Below are positions 37,987 to 47,262 of a stretch of 64,000 nucleotides of DNA, in pieces. Source of the stretch: Robiginitomaculum sp. GTDB taxonomy: Bacteria; Pseudomonadota; Alphaproteobacteria; Caulobacterales; Maricaulaceae. Positions within the stretch are counted from its first letter, which is position 1, and every line of letters begins with the position of its first letter. The notes under the pieces are model-generated. The model was not told the origin of the DNA and made no database searches. It was given only the letters and a program-made list of their open reading frames with translations. The translations under genes and the position numbers were made by a program. The stretch lies in NCBI GenBank assembly GCA_002733495.1, contig NVVV01000003.1:44493-108492 (forward strand). The letters run 5' to 3'.

Positions 37987-38879
37987 GTGATCAAAAAACT
38001 GTTGCTGTGGCGGATCATTACAATGCGGTAGTCGAGGACTATCACCTTAATTATGATGACAAGGCGCACAAGACCTTGCCCCATTATCCGGCAAACTATT
38101 TTCGCCTGCAAATCCTGAAAAAGGAAGTCGCCAGACTGGGCGCGAAATCCATCTACGAAGCCGGGCTGGGCGAGGGGACGCCTTTGGCCCATATGGCCGA
38201 AATGGGCCTGCGGGTTGCAGGCAGCGATATTGCGCAAAACATGGTCGCCGCCGCCAAAGTCAATTTCACCCGCCGGGGTCTGGACCCCGATGTGATCCAG
38301 ATGGGCAATATTGACGCGCCGGAGAGTTTCGCCAATCAACTGGAAGACGGTCTGTTTGATGCCATGATGGCGTCGGGCGTGCTGCCCCATGTAGCCGATG
38401 ATGAAACGGCCTTGCGTAATATGCGTTCAATCATTCGCCCGGGCGGAACCGCGTTTATCGAGTTTCGCAATTCGCTCTTTTCCATGTTCACCATGAACCG
38501 CTTTACCAAGGAATTTTTCCTTGATGAATTGCTTAAAGACGTGCCGGATGCCCTGCGCGATGCCACAGCCAAGGAGATGGACGCGCGGCTGGCCACCGAT
38601 ATGCCGCCTTTGCGCACCAAAAATGTTGATGGCGATGGGCCGGGCTATGATTTGATACAGGCCAATTATCATAACCCGTTTGAATTGCTGGAACGCTTTG
38701 AAAAACTGGGGTTTTCAGAGATGAAAATCCACTGGTATCACTTCCATCCGGCCCCGCCTTTGCTGGAAAAAACCATCGGCCCGGCCTTTCGCGAGGCGGC
38801 CATGGCGATGGAATATGACCAGAGCTGGCGTGGCATGTTCCTGTGCTCTGCCGGGGTTGTGCAGGCGGTCCGCAGCTAG
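37983..38879 (+). CDS. Class I SAM-dependent methyltransferase
   Basis: 298 residues. SIYEAGLGEGTPLAHMAEMG is motif I of the Rossmann-like methyltransferase fold, GSDIAQNMVAAAK is motif II, and LFDAMMASGVLPHVADDETALRNMRSIIRPGGTAFIEF provides motifs III-IV. It starts with ATG overlapping the upstream TGA (ATGA), so it is coupled to the DUF4910-type gene. The target could be a sugar or small molecule; this follows only from the partner's usual surroundings. A palindrome that may act as terminator lies just downstream. Confidence 0.85.
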   Translation: MSDQKTVAVADHYNAVVEDYHLNYDDKAHKTLPHYPANYFRLQILKKEVARLGAKSIYEAGLGEGTPLAHMAEMGLRVAGSDIAQNMVAAAKVNFTRRGLDPDVIQMGNIDAPESFANQLEDGLFDAMMASGVLPHVADDETALRNMRSIIRPGGTAFIEFRNSLFSMFTMNRFTKEFFLDELLKDVPDALRDATAKEMDARLATDMPPLRTKNVDGDGPGYDLIQANYHNPFELLERFEKLGFSEMKIHWYHFHPAPPLLEKTIGPAFREAAMAMEYDQSWRGMFLCSAGVVQAVRS

Positions 38880-38902
38880 TTTTAGCGGCACCGTACTCTG
38901 TC

Positions 38903-38969
38903 CTCATCCTGAGCTTGTCGAAGGATGTACTTTCGACGGGCCTATATCCTTCGACAAGCTCAGGATGAG
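38903..38969. repeat. Family D inverted repeat, 24-bp arms
   Basis: Arms CTCATCCTGAGCTTGTCGAA... at 38903-38926 and the reverse complement at 38946-38969 are perfect, with a 19-base loop. The folded RNA could block transcription between the convergent methyltransferase and racemase genes, although no T-run follows. Confidence 0.85.
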
Positions 38970-38983
38970 GGAGCTTGACCTAT

Positions 38984-40096
38984 TTAGCGCTCTATACCCC
39001 AGTCTTTCAGAACCACATCTGTGTCTGCGCCGGGCGCAGGCGGTGGGCCGGCAATGGCACCCGGGGTTTTGGAGAAGCGCGGCGCCGGGGCGGGCTGTAA
39101 GATGCCATCTACGTCAATCAAATTCTGCCGGGCCTTGTTATGGGGATGATCGGCGGCCTCGACCATATCCATCACGGCCCCGGCGCAAACGTCTGTGCCT
39201 TCCAGCAGGTCTTGCCAGTGGGAACGGGTTTCCTTGGCGAAAATGGCGGCCAGTTTTTTGCGCAAATCCGGCCAGCAGGCCTGATCAAATGGGTTGTCCC
39301 ATTCTTCGCCTTTAAGGCCCAGCTTGTCGCGCAATAGCGCGTAAAATTGTGGCTCAATCGCGCCAATGGTAAAAAAATTGCCATCCGAGCAGGCATAAGA
39401 CCCATAATAAAACGCCCCGCCATCCAGAATATTGGCCTGTCGCTTTTTCTCGTTCCACATGCCGCTCTGGCGCAGCCAGTGGATGGGGGCCATCATGCTG
39501 ATCACCCCGTCGACAATGGCGCAATCGACCACCTGTCCTTGCCCGGTTTTTTGCGCATGATGCAGGGCCGCCATCACCCCAAACGCCAGATAGAGCGACC
39601 CGCCGCCATAATCACCCACCAAATTCAAAGGCGGGGCCGGGGGCTGATCCGCCGCACCCATGGCGGCCAGCGCGCCGGTAATGGCGACATAGTTCAGATC
39701 ATGGCCAGCCGCCTGCGCCAAAGGCCCATCCTGGCCCCAGCCGGTCATGCGTCCGTAAACAAGGGCTGGATTAGCCGCTAACAGCGCATCCGGGCCAAGG
39801 TTCAGCTTTTCCATAACGCCGGGGCGAAACCCCTCAAGCAGGATGTCCGCTCGCGCCGCAAGAGCCATCGCGGTTTTCTGTCCCTCAGCGGATTTCAGAT
39901 CCAGCGTGATCGAGCGCCGCCCGCGTGATGTTATATCTGCCGGACCGCCATCGGGCGTGCCCGGGCGGTCAATGCGCACAATGTCTGCCCCCAGATCGGC
40001 CAGCAACATGCCACAAAACGGCACTGGACCAAGGCCAGCAAATTCCAAAATCTTTACGCCACAAAGGGGACCAGAGGGGTTTGTGCGATTTTCCAT
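38984..40096 (-). CDS. CaiB/BaiF CoA-transferase family, alpha-methylacyl-CoA racemase type
   Basis: 370 residues. The Asp and His residues expected from the racemase are present: GHDLNYVAITGALAAMG (His, Asn), GDYGGGSLYLAFGVMAAL (Asp), and a Glu in FFTIGAIEPQFYALL. N-terminal LEFAGLGPVPFCGMLLADLGADIVRID is the hallmark of family III CoA-transferases. Racemases epimerise 2-methylacyl-CoA in branched-chain breakdown. Family III CoA-transferase of another specificity remains possible. Monocistronic here. Confidence 0.85.
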   Translation of the reverse strand: MENRTNPSGPLCGVKILEFAGLGPVPFCGMLLADLGADIVRIDRPGTPDGGPADITSRGRRSITLDLKSAEGQKTAMALAARADILLEGFRPGVMEKLNLGPDALLAANPALVYGRMTGWGQDGPLAQAAGHDLNYVAITGALAAMGAADQPPAPPLNLVGDYGGGSLYLAFGVMAALHHAQKTGQGQVVDCAIVDGVISMMAPIHWLRQSGMWNEKKRQANILDGGAFYYGSYACSDGNFFTIGAIEPQFYALLRDKLGLKGEEWDNPFDQACWPDLRKKLAAIFAKETRSHWQDLLEGTDVCAGAVMDMVEAADHPHNKARQNLIDVDGILQPAPAPRFSKTPGAIAGPPPAPGADTDVVLKDWGIER

Positions 40097-40169
40097 GTTT
40101 TTCCCTTATTACGGCGCGGTAATACCAGTATGTTCATATCTCGAATCGGTTGGGATTGTAGCTTAGCGC

Positions 40170-41480
40170 ATGGATTTTACGGCACGAATTTTAATCGTCG
40201 CAGAGGGCGAGGGCGTAGTCTTGGAGGCTGCGGCGCGTCTGAACAGCGCTGGCCTGAACACGGTGCAGGCCCGTACCAATGAAGACGCAGAAATGGCGGC
40301 GGCGGATTTTACCGTCGAAGGGGTGATCATTGATGCCCAAAACCGCCCGTTTGATGAGGTTGTCGCGCTGGCACAAGCCTTGAAGACAATCGCCGGGGAA
40401 CGCCCCTTGCCAATTCTGGCTGTTGCTGACCTGAACGAAAACGCCCCTGGTGAGAACCTGTTTGCCAGCATATTGCGCCCCCCTGTGCATCCAGCACAAT
40501 TAGAATCGCGCATGCAGGCGGCCCTGCGGGTGTCGCTAATGGAAGAAGAGGCGGTGCAGCGGCGCAAAACCATCACTGCCATGGGCAATGATGCGGAGAT
40601 GGCGCCTGGAGTGCCAAAAGCGACGGGCCCGTTATCCGTATTGTTCGTTGGTGCGGCGGCGCCGCAATTTATTGCGCTGAAAAATGCACTGGAGCAGGCC
40701 GGGGCCGAAGTCACCGCCGCCATGACCTCCTTTACCGCCTTTGATTATCTGCACGACCGTAGCTTTGATGCCATTGTGCTAAATGCGCTGGGCGAGAATG
40801 AGCCGGCCTTTACCATCGTGGCCGCCATGCGCCGCAATACGCGCCTGTTTCACGTGCCGGCGGTATTACTGGTCAATTCAAAGGGCTTTACCGACATAGA
40901 CGAGGCCTTTGCCCGTGGGGCCAGCGACTTGCTTGACGCCGCGGTAGATGATGCCGATGCCCGCCAGCGCATATTGGGTCTGGCCCGTGAACGGCAACGC
41001 CACGAACAAACAAAGGCCTTGTTTGAAGGCGTGCGAACCGCCATTGCGGTGGACAAGAACACCGGGCTTTTTAACCCGGCCTTTTTTGCCGCCCATCTGG
41101 CGCGGATGACCCGCCGCGCCCGAGAAATTAACCGACCGCTGTCACTGGCGGTGCTGCGCGCCGTTGCGCCCCCCGGCATTGAAAAACTTTATCGCGAACC
41201 CGCCCAGCGCCAATTGGGCGGTATGTTACGCCATCTTGTGCGCGCCGAAGACATGGCCTCGCGTCTGGGGGCCGGGGCATTTGCGATTGTCATGCCGGGC
41301 ACCTCCAAGGCTGCGTCACTGATCGCCGCGACGCGCATTGAAAGCGTCATCGACTGTACCGCCTTTGAAAGCGGGAACGAGGAACAGCCGTTCCAGCTGG
41401 AACTGGAAACGCGGGTTGTCGAATTGCGCGCTCGCGAATCCAGCGAGGGCCTTTTGCAACGGGCGCTGGATAAACCCTAA
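40170..41480 (+). CDS. PleD-like protein with degenerate receiver and GGDEF domains
   Basis: 436 residues. An N-terminal receiver-like domain (ARILIVAEGEGVVLEAAARL) and a second one (PLSVLFVGAAAPQFIALKNAL) lack the usual phospho-acceptor Asp signatures (IIDAQNRP and IVLNALGENEP are the aligned places). A GGDEF-like domain follows (about 290-420), but the catalytic signature reads GAGAF (368-372, in SRLGAGAFAIVMPG), so diguanylate cyclase activity is unlikely. It resembles PleD (REC-REC-GGDEF) encoded 3 kb downstream, and the Caulobacter PopA type of degenerate paralogue. It may be a c-di-GMP effector or scaffold; this is inference. It is convergent with dinB. Confidence 0.8.
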   Translation: MDFTARILIVAEGEGVVLEAAARLNSAGLNTVQARTNEDAEMAAADFTVEGVIIDAQNRPFDEVVALAQALKTIAGERPLPILAVADLNENAPGENLFASILRPPVHPAQLESRMQAALRVSLMEEEAVQRRKTITAMGNDAEMAPGVPKATGPLSVLFVGAAAPQFIALKNALEQAGAEVTAAMTSFTAFDYLHDRSFDAIVLNALGENEPAFTIVAAMRRNTRLFHVPAVLLVNSKGFTDIDEAFARGASDLLDAAVDDADARQRILGLARERQRHEQTKALFEGVRTAIAVDKNTGLFNPAFFAAHLARMTRRAREINRPLSLAVLRAVAPPGIEKLYREPAQRQLGGMLRHLVRAEDMASRLGAGAFAIVMPGTSKAASLIAATRIESVIDCTAFESGNEEQPFQLELETRVVELRARESSEGLLQRALDKP

Positions 41481-41486
41481 CACCGA

Positions 41487-42767
41487 TTACGTCTTTTTCT
41501 TTCCAGGTGACGGCAGGCTGCGTCCTTTTTTGATTATGTCCTTACCAAAACGAGCGCGTGCCTGATCCATGGCGCGTTCTGCGCGGGCGCGTTTTGGGGC
41601 CTCTGTATCCAGCAAATCATGCCAGCCATCTTGATCGCTGGCCGCGCAAAGTGATGAAAACCCGGCGCCGATCAGGCGAAAGCTGCGCCCGTCCACTTGC
41701 TTGATCAGGCTGGGTTGCAGGGTGCGGAACAGCACATCGGCAAGATTGGTGGGTGGGTCCAGAGGTTTTTGCCGTGTCAGTGCCCGGTGATAACGGTCTT
41801 TCAGTTTCAGCACCGCCGTGCCGCCGGCTATGTTTTTGGCCTTTGCTTGTTGTGATGCGCACTCGCATTGGCGCCATAACTGTTTTTCCAACATCTCCAG
41901 ATCGCTTATATCTTCAGAAAATGTGGTTTCCGAGGATATGGATTTTCGTACGCTGATGGGGGACACCTTACGGTTGTCCTGACCACGGGCCAATTGCGCC
42001 AGACGCAGCCCCTGTTCGCCATAACGTTTGGCCATGTCCTGAACCGGCAGGTTCTGGATTTGCTTTATGGCGCGAAGACCATCCCGGCCCATTTTTTTGG
42101 CGAAGGCCGGGCCGACGCCGTAAATAAACTGCACCGGCTTGTCAGCCAGAAAATTCGCCGCACCTTCAGCGGTTATGATGGAAAACCCGGAAGGTTTATC
42201 CAGATCAGAGGCGGTTTTGGCCAAAAATTTGTTACACGATAATCCAATCGAGACGGTAATCCCAATCTCGCGAACAACGGCGGCTTGAAAACGCAGCAGC
42301 GTCTGAACTGGCGGGCCGCCATGCACGCGCGCCGTGCCGGTCAGGTCTAAAAAGGCTTCGTCAATCGAGAGCGGTTCCATCAAAGGCGTCAAATCACGCA
42401 TCATGGCGCGCAGCCGTTCGCCCTCATGGGAATATTTGCTCATACTGGGCGGTAAGATGTGTGCGTGGGGACAGAGCTTGCGCGCCTTGTACATCGGCAT
42501 GGCAGAGTGCACGCCAAAGGCACGCGCCAGATAACAGGCAGTGGCCACCACACCGCGCTGGCTGCGGCCCCCAATGATCAGCGGCACATTGGCCAGTTCC
42601 GGATTGTCACGTTTTTCAATGGCTGCATAAAAGGCATCGCAATCCACATGGGCGATGGTCAGGGCACGGCCCTTGGGAACGGACAACAAATGCGTGCTGC
42701 CGCATGCAGGGCAGCGTGCGTCATGGTCTGTGCGTTGCATACAGGACCGGCACCAGATTTCAGCCAT
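41487..42767 (-). CDS. dinB: DNA polymerase IV (Y family)
   Basis: 426 residues. Translesion polymerase. The catalytic acidic residues are in AHVDCDAFYAAIEKRDNP and PLSIDEAFLDLTG; VSIGLSCNKFLAKTASDLDKP and the little-finger domain follow. The N terminus has CRSCMQRTDHDARCPACG, a zinc-ribbon-like extension also seen in alphaproteobacterial DinB. ATG 42767 is chosen over 42800 because AAGG lies 10 bases ahead. It is the last gene before the divergent divK-pleD block. Confidence 0.93.
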   Translation of the reverse strand: MAEIWCRSCMQRTDHDARCPACGSTHLLSVPKGRALTIAHVDCDAFYAAIEKRDNPELANVPLIIGGRSQRGVVATACYLARAFGVHSAMPMYKARKLCPHAHILPPSMSKYSHEGERLRAMMRDLTPLMEPLSIDEAFLDLTGTARVHGGPPVQTLLRFQAAVVREIGITVSIGLSCNKFLAKTASDLDKPSGFSIITAEGAANFLADKPVQFIYGVGPAFAKKMGRDGLRAIKQIQNLPVQDMAKRYGEQGLRLAQLARGQDNRKVSPISVRKSISSETTFSEDISDLEMLEKQLWRQCECASQQAKAKNIAGGTAVLKLKDRYHRALTRQKPLDPPTNLADVLFRTLQPSLIKQVDGRSFRLIGAGFSSLCAASDQDGWHDLLDTEAPKRARAERAMDQARARFGKDIIKKGRSLPSPGKKKT

Positions 42768-42955
42768 GGCCGACCTTGTGCAAATGGTTGACATTTTCAT
42801 GAAAAATGTTCATGATACGTTCACTTTGCTCTGTTTCTTTGATGGGGTCAAGGGCAATATCAAGAGTTGTTTAAGGTTATTGTGGTTTAACAGTGATCAA
42901 GAATAAAAATGTGTGGGTTGAATAGGTGGTAGGCGTACGCGCCATGCTGAAAGTT

Positions 42956-43321
42956 ATGCCAAAAAAGATACTTATCGTCGAAGATAATGAGCTGAACATG
43001 AAATTGTTTCAGGATTTGCTTGAGGCGCACGGGTACGAGACATTGCAAACTCAGGAAGGCCTGAAGGCGCTGGATATTGCCCGCGAACATCACCCTGACC
43101 TGATCTTGATGGACATTCAATTGCCCGAGGTTTCTGGCCTCGAGGTGACAAAATGGCTAAAAGCGGACGATGAGCTGGCTTCTATCCCGGTGATCGCGGT
43201 GACGGCCTTTGCCATGATGGGCGATGAGGAGCGTATTCGCGAAGGCGGGTGCGAGGCGTATATCTCCAAGCCTATTTCCATCAGCACATTTCTGGAAACC
43301 ATACGCAAGCATTTGGGTTAA
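42956..43321 (+). CDS. divK: Single-domain response regulator DivK
   Basis: 121 residues, a lone receiver domain. [25 protein letters not shown] is almost the DivK signature, the phospho-acceptor Asp is in [16 protein letters not shown], and Lys is in AYISKPISI. DivK controls the CckA-DivL-CtrA pathway and cell polarity in alphaproteobacteria. It is followed 6 bases later by pleD, the classic pair. An alternative start at 42944 is possible and would add 4 residues. Confidence 0.93.
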   Translation: MPKKILIVEDNELNMKLFQDLLEAHGYETLQTQEGLKALDIAREHHPDLILMDIQLPEVSGLEVTKWLKADDELASIPVIAVTAFAMMGDEERIREGGCEAYISKPISISTFLETIRKHLG

Positions 43322-43327
43322 GCACCG

Positions 43328-44725
43328 ATGAGCGGACGCATCCTTGTTGTCGATGATATTGCGCCCAATGTGCGGCTGCTCAAAGCAAAGCTGGAAGCAG
43401 AGTATTACGACGTCTTAAGTGCAGATAACGGACCAGATGCGATTGAGATCGCCCGTCAGTCCGTGCCGGATCTGATCTTGCTGGACGTGATGATGCCGCA
43501 AATGGACGGTTATGAGGTCTGCACACACCTGAAGAACGACCCGCTGACGCGGCATATTCCGGTGGTGATGGTAACGGCGCTGGACCAGCAGGAAGACCGG
43601 GTGCGCGGCCTTGAGGTCGGGGCCGATGATTTTCTCTCCAAGCCGATTGATGACGTGGCGCTGTTTGCCCGTGTGCGCTCGCTATTGCGCTTAAAACTGG
43701 TGATGGATGAATTGCGCCAACGCGAAGCCAGTGGCCGGGCGCTGGGGGCGATCAATGATCACCTAACCTGTTTTAGTGATACCAAGGCCCCGGCAGACAT
43801 TTTGATTTTGGAAGAAGACCAGCAACGCGGCGAGCGTTTGGCCAGAAAACTGCACGACCAGCATAATATCACTCTCAGCTTTGATCCGCGTGAGGCGGCG
43901 GCGAAGTTGAACGAGAAGAGCTTTGATCTTTTGGTGATCAATCTGGTGGCGCGGGGCTTTGATGGCTTACGCCTCTGTGCCCGTATCCGGTCTAGCGAGA
44001 CGGGGCGGGCCATGCCTATCCTGGCGCTGGTTGATCCGGATAATCGTGAAAAAATCGTTCGGGCACTGGATGTTGGTGTGAATGACGTGTTGCTGCGCCC
44101 GGTTGATGCCAATGAGTTTACGGCCCGTGTGAAAACGCAATTACGCTGCAAGCGCTATGCGGACACCTTGCGCCAGTCGCTGGATACCACTTTTGAGATG
44201 TCGGTCACGGACCAGCTTACCGGGCTGCACAATCGCCGCTTTATGCAGGCGCGCCTTGAAGACGCGCTGACCCGGTTGGAACACGGTGTCGAGCCAGCCT
44301 CGGTGATGATGGCTGACATGGATTTCTTCAAGCGGGTGAACGATAAATGGGGCCATGATGCCGGCGATCGGGTATTGCAGGAACTGGCCCGGCGTTTAAA
44401 GGCCAATATGCGTGCCGTTGATATTACCTGCCGTTATGGCGGCGAGGAATTCGTGGTGGTCATGCCGGGCGCGGACATTGATGCCGCTTTGCAGGCCGCC
44501 GAGCGTTTGCGAGCCTCGGTTGAGGCTGAACGCTTTGATCTGGGCAGCGAGCAGGGCAGCGCGCCCCTGACCATAAGCGCGGGCATAACAGAGCTATGCG
44601 AGGGCGACACCCATCAATCCGCGCTAATTCGGGCTGATCAGGCGCTTTATGAGGCCAAGGAAGCTGGGCGTAATTGTGTACGGCGTACAAAAACGACCCC
44701 GGCGCGCAGCGCGACCGGGGCCTGA
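43328..44725 (+). CDS. pleD: Diguanylate cyclase response regulator PleD
   Basis: 465 residues. Two receiver domains, the first with Asp (LILLDVMMPQMDGYEV) and Lys (FLSKPIDD), the second degenerate, and then a GGDEF domain with GGEEF at 371-375. The inhibitory I-site RAVD (Arg362, Asp365) lies five residues ahead, so product inhibition by c-di-GMP is expected. It makes c-di-GMP at the stalked or flagellated pole in relatives. Together with divK it forms an operon; rpmG follows convergently. Confidence 0.95.
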   Translation: MSGRILVVDDIAPNVRLLKAKLEAEYYDVLSADNGPDAIEIARQSVPDLILLDVMMPQMDGYEVCTHLKNDPLTRHIPVVMVTALDQQEDRVRGLEVGADDFLSKPIDDVALFARVRSLLRLKLVMDELRQREASGRALGAINDHLTCFSDTKAPADILILEEDQQRGERLARKLHDQHNITLSFDPREAAAKLNEKSFDLLVINLVARGFDGLRLCARIRSSETGRAMPILALVDPDNREKIVRALDVGVNDVLLRPVDANEFTARVKTQLRCKRYADTLRQSLDTTFEMSVTDQLTGLHNRRFMQARLEDALTRLEHGVEPASVMMADMDFFKRVNDKWGHDAGDRVLQELARRLKANMRAVDITCRYGGEEFVVVMPGADIDAALQAAERLRASVEAERFDLGSEQGSAPLTISAGITELCEGDTHQSALIRADQALYEAKEAGRNCVRRTKTTPARSATGA

Positions 44726-44752
44726 AGACCGTCTATAAAGCCTGTAAAAAGG

Positions 44753-44920
44753 CTATTTGATTTTGCCTTCTTTGAACTCAACATGCTTGCGGACAACTGG
44801 GTCATATTTGCGCAGCACCAGCTTTTCAGTCTGGGTGCGAGAGTTCTTCTTGGTGACGTAGAAGAAGCCTGTGTCTGCGGTTGAGTTGAGACGAATTTTA
44901 ATGGTTGCAGCTTTAGCCAT
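44753..44920 (-). CDS. rpmG: 50S ribosomal protein L33
   Basis: 55 residues, normal size. The sequence [20 protein letters not shown] and [17 protein letters not shown] is the standard L33 pattern, with [19 protein letters not shown] in the middle. This is the Cys-free, zinc-independent form. The frame extends upstream to 44995, but ATG 44920 is the family start. It lies between pleD (convergent) and an MFS gene upstream on the same strand. Confidence 0.97.
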   Translation of the reverse strand: MAKAATIKIRLNSTADTGFFYVTKKNSRTQTEKLVLRKYDPVVRKHVEFKEGKIK

Positions 44921-44991
44921 CACCGTGATTCCTTTGTTTTCCGAGACTGTCTCGGCGCAAGGCGCGCAACATACTGACCGCGTGCGTGCTG

Positions 44992-46164
44992 TCAACCACG
45001 ACGGCGCAAAAGTGCAGTAATCGGGTATATCAACCCTACAACAAAAAGACCGATCAGTGCCCCATTGGGGTTGATGATGTCCATCAGGGGGCCAACAAGG
45101 ACGGGGCTGGTTAGTGATCCAAGGCCATACATGGTGACGAGTGCGGCGCTGGCAGTCGTCATTTCAGACCTTGAAAAGCGTTGCCCGACAATCGCCAGCG
45201 CCAGAATGTAAATGGCCTCCACCAGCCCCACATAAAAGAAGAAAACCAGATAAATCATGGGCGAGTGATTCTGCCCCGCCAGATACATCAAAGCCGGGCC
45301 GATAATGCCAGCAAAGGCACAGATCAGCATCAGACGGTAGCGGTCAAACAGATCACCTAGCCAGCCAAGTGGCAATTGCAATAAAATCACCCCAACCGCA
45401 CCTGCGGCTATCAACAACTGCGCCTGGGTTTCCGCATAACCGGAACGGAACGCCCAGATGGGCGAAAAGTGCATGGCGGAGGTTTCAATAGCGCCAAATG
45501 CCAGCGCCGCCACCATCAGGCGCGGGGCCTTCTTGGCAATGTTGATAATATCGCGAATGCCAGAGCGCGCCTTTTCCGGGATGTGCAAGCCTGGCCCTGG
45601 CAATAAAAGGGGCAAGGTCGCGGCAACACAGATCACGCTGCCTGCCACAAACGGTGCCCAGCCCCGCACGCCAAGAATGGCAACAATCAGGCCGCCAAGC
45701 CCAAAACCGGCCGACAGGGCAACGGAATAGATGCCCAGAACACGGCTGCGGATATGGTTCGGGGCCAGTTGCACGATCCAGGCTTCACTGGCGACAAATA
45801 AGATGGAAATAAAAATGCCAGATGAGAAACGCAAGAACATCCAGAAGGGAACGTTTGGTATCATTTTATAGGCGATAAAGCTTAAACCAGTATAGAGCAG
45901 GCTGACGACCAGAAAGGGCCGTGTGGGCACGCGCGCCAGCAAGGCGGGGGCAAAAGGCGCCGCGATAACGGTCGAGAGTGCCCCCATCAGTGCGTTCAGG
46001 GCGATAATGGTCCCCGAGCCGGTCATGAATTCCAGATTGAAGGCTAGCAAGGGCAGGCTTAGCCCAAATGTCATGCCGGTTATGCTGACGCACGAGATTG
46101 CCGCCGCCGCCGACAGGCGCCAGCCGGGCAGGCCGTTTTGCTCAACTGTTGTTTCTTCACTCAT
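44992..46164 (-). CDS. MFS transporter, YcaD-like
   Basis: 390 residues with 12 predicted transmembrane helices. N-terminal [20 protein letters not shown] and the loop [21 protein letters not shown] resemble MFS transporters of the YcaD/YfkF type, with [16 protein letters not shown] as the loop between helices 8 and 9. The substrate cannot be identified. It starts with ATG 46164 and lies about 240 bases from clpP, divergently. Confidence 0.85.
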   Translation of the reverse strand: MSEETTVEQNGLPGWRLSAAAAISCVSITGMTFGLSLPLLAFNLEFMTGSGTIIALNALMGALSTVIAAPFAPALLARVPTRPFLVVSLLYTGLSFIAYKMIPNVPFWMFLRFSSGIFISILFVASEAWIVQLAPNHIRSRVLGIYSVALSAGFGLGGLIVAILGVRGWAPFVAGSVICVAATLPLLLPGPGLHIPEKARSGIRDIINIAKKAPRLMVAALAFGAIETSAMHFSPIWAFRSGYAETQAQLLIAAGAVGVILLQLPLGWLGDLFDRYRLMLICAFAGIIGPALMYLAGQNHSPMIYLVFFFYVGLVEAIYILALAIVGQRFSRSEMTTASAALVTMYGLGSLTSPVLVGPLMDIINPNGALIGLFVVGLIYPITALLRRRG

Positions 46165-46408
46165 ATCGGGCGTTTAATTGGTATTTGGCAGAATGTCATG
46201 GAAAATGACAACCGTGCGGTTTTGCTCTTCTAATGGTGTCTTTATCGCCACAGGTCTATGCATTGGCGCACTGATTGTCTGTGTCTTTGTCTTGCACACT
46301 TGCTTGTCGTTAATACTGTGTTGGTAAGTATGCGCAGAAAATAGTTCGAATCAGGTGTGTTCGCACCGCTGAGTTTGGCCCAAGAGTAGAAGACGTAAGG
46401 AAGAACCT

Positions 46409-47038
46409 ATGAGAGACCCGCAAGACGTAATGATGAATTTGGTGCCCATGGTGGTCGAGCAGACCAGCCGGGGGGAGCGCTCCTATGATATTTTTTCCCG
46501 CCTTCTGAAAGAGCGGATCATTTTCCTGACCGGGCCAGTTGAAGACGGCATGGCCAGTCTGGTTACCGCACAGCTTTTATTCTTGGAATCGGAAAATCCG
46601 AAGAAGGAAATTTCGATGTATATTAACTCGCCGGGCGGGGTCGTGACCTCTGGTCTGGCGATTTATGACACCATGCAATACATCAAATCCCCTGTTTCCA
46701 CAGCGTGTGTGGGCCAGGCCGCTTCTATGGGGTCGCTGCTGCTGGCTGGCGGCGAACCCGGGTTGCGCTATGCCACGCCCAATGCGCGCATCATGGTGCA
46801 CCAGCCCTCTGGCGGCTTTCAGGGCCAGGCTTCGGACATTGTCCGCCATGCCGAAGATATTATGAAAATCAAGCGCCGGTTGAACGAAATCTACGTTAAG
46901 CACACCGGGCAAGACTATGATAAAATTGAAGACACGCTGGATCGTGATCACTTTATGACGGCGGAAGAGGCAATGGATTTTGGCCTGATTGATAAAGTCT
47001 ATGAGCGCCGCGAAGGCGATACTGTGATAAAAGGCTAG
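46409..47038 (+). CDS. clpP: ATP-dependent Clp protease proteolytic subunit
   Basis: 209 residues. Serine peptidase that forms the double-heptamer proteolytic chamber. The triad is visible: Ser in [15 protein letters not shown], His in [13 protein letters not shown], and Asp in [13 protein letters not shown]. The start [29 protein letters not shown] is the alphaproteobacterial type. Purine-rich AAGGAAG is 8 bases before the ATG. clpX follows 224 bases later, so clpX has its own promoter as well. Confidence 0.97.
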   Translation: MRDPQDVMMNLVPMVVEQTSRGERSYDIFSRLLKERIIFLTGPVEDGMASLVTAQLLFLESENPKKEISMYINSPGGVVTSGLAIYDTMQYIKSPVSTACVGQAASMGSLLLAGGEPGLRYATPNARIMVHQPSGGFQGQASDIVRHAEDIMKIKRRLNEIYVKHTGQDYDKIEDTLDRDHFMTAEEAMDFGLIDKVYERREGDTVIKG

Positions 47039-47136
47039 CGGCAAGGTTTGACCATATTGTGCCGCGAGGGGGTGGAATTTAAGCCTCCCCTTTCTCTGCA
47101 CAAGTGTCGCAAGGATGTCACATCTGTTAAGTGTAT

Positions 47137-47165
47137 CTTGAAGCTTATGTCAGATACTCACATTT
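47137..47165 (+). promoter_or_regulatory. Possible heat-shock (sigma-32) promoter of clpX
   Basis: CTTGAAG at 47137-47143, a 14-base spacer, and TCACATTT at 47158-47165 match the sigma-32 consensus (CTTGAAA, 11-16, CCCCATNT) with few mismatches. It lies about 100 bases before the clpX start. Only sequence similarity supports it. Confidence 0.45.
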
Positions 47166-47262
47166 TGGGTTTGAATGTTGAGGCCCTTGGCCTATTATTC
47201 AGGAAATGGTCTAATCTCTTGTATCTTAGCAAGGGTAAACGACCAAAGCGGTGGAGCGTAGC

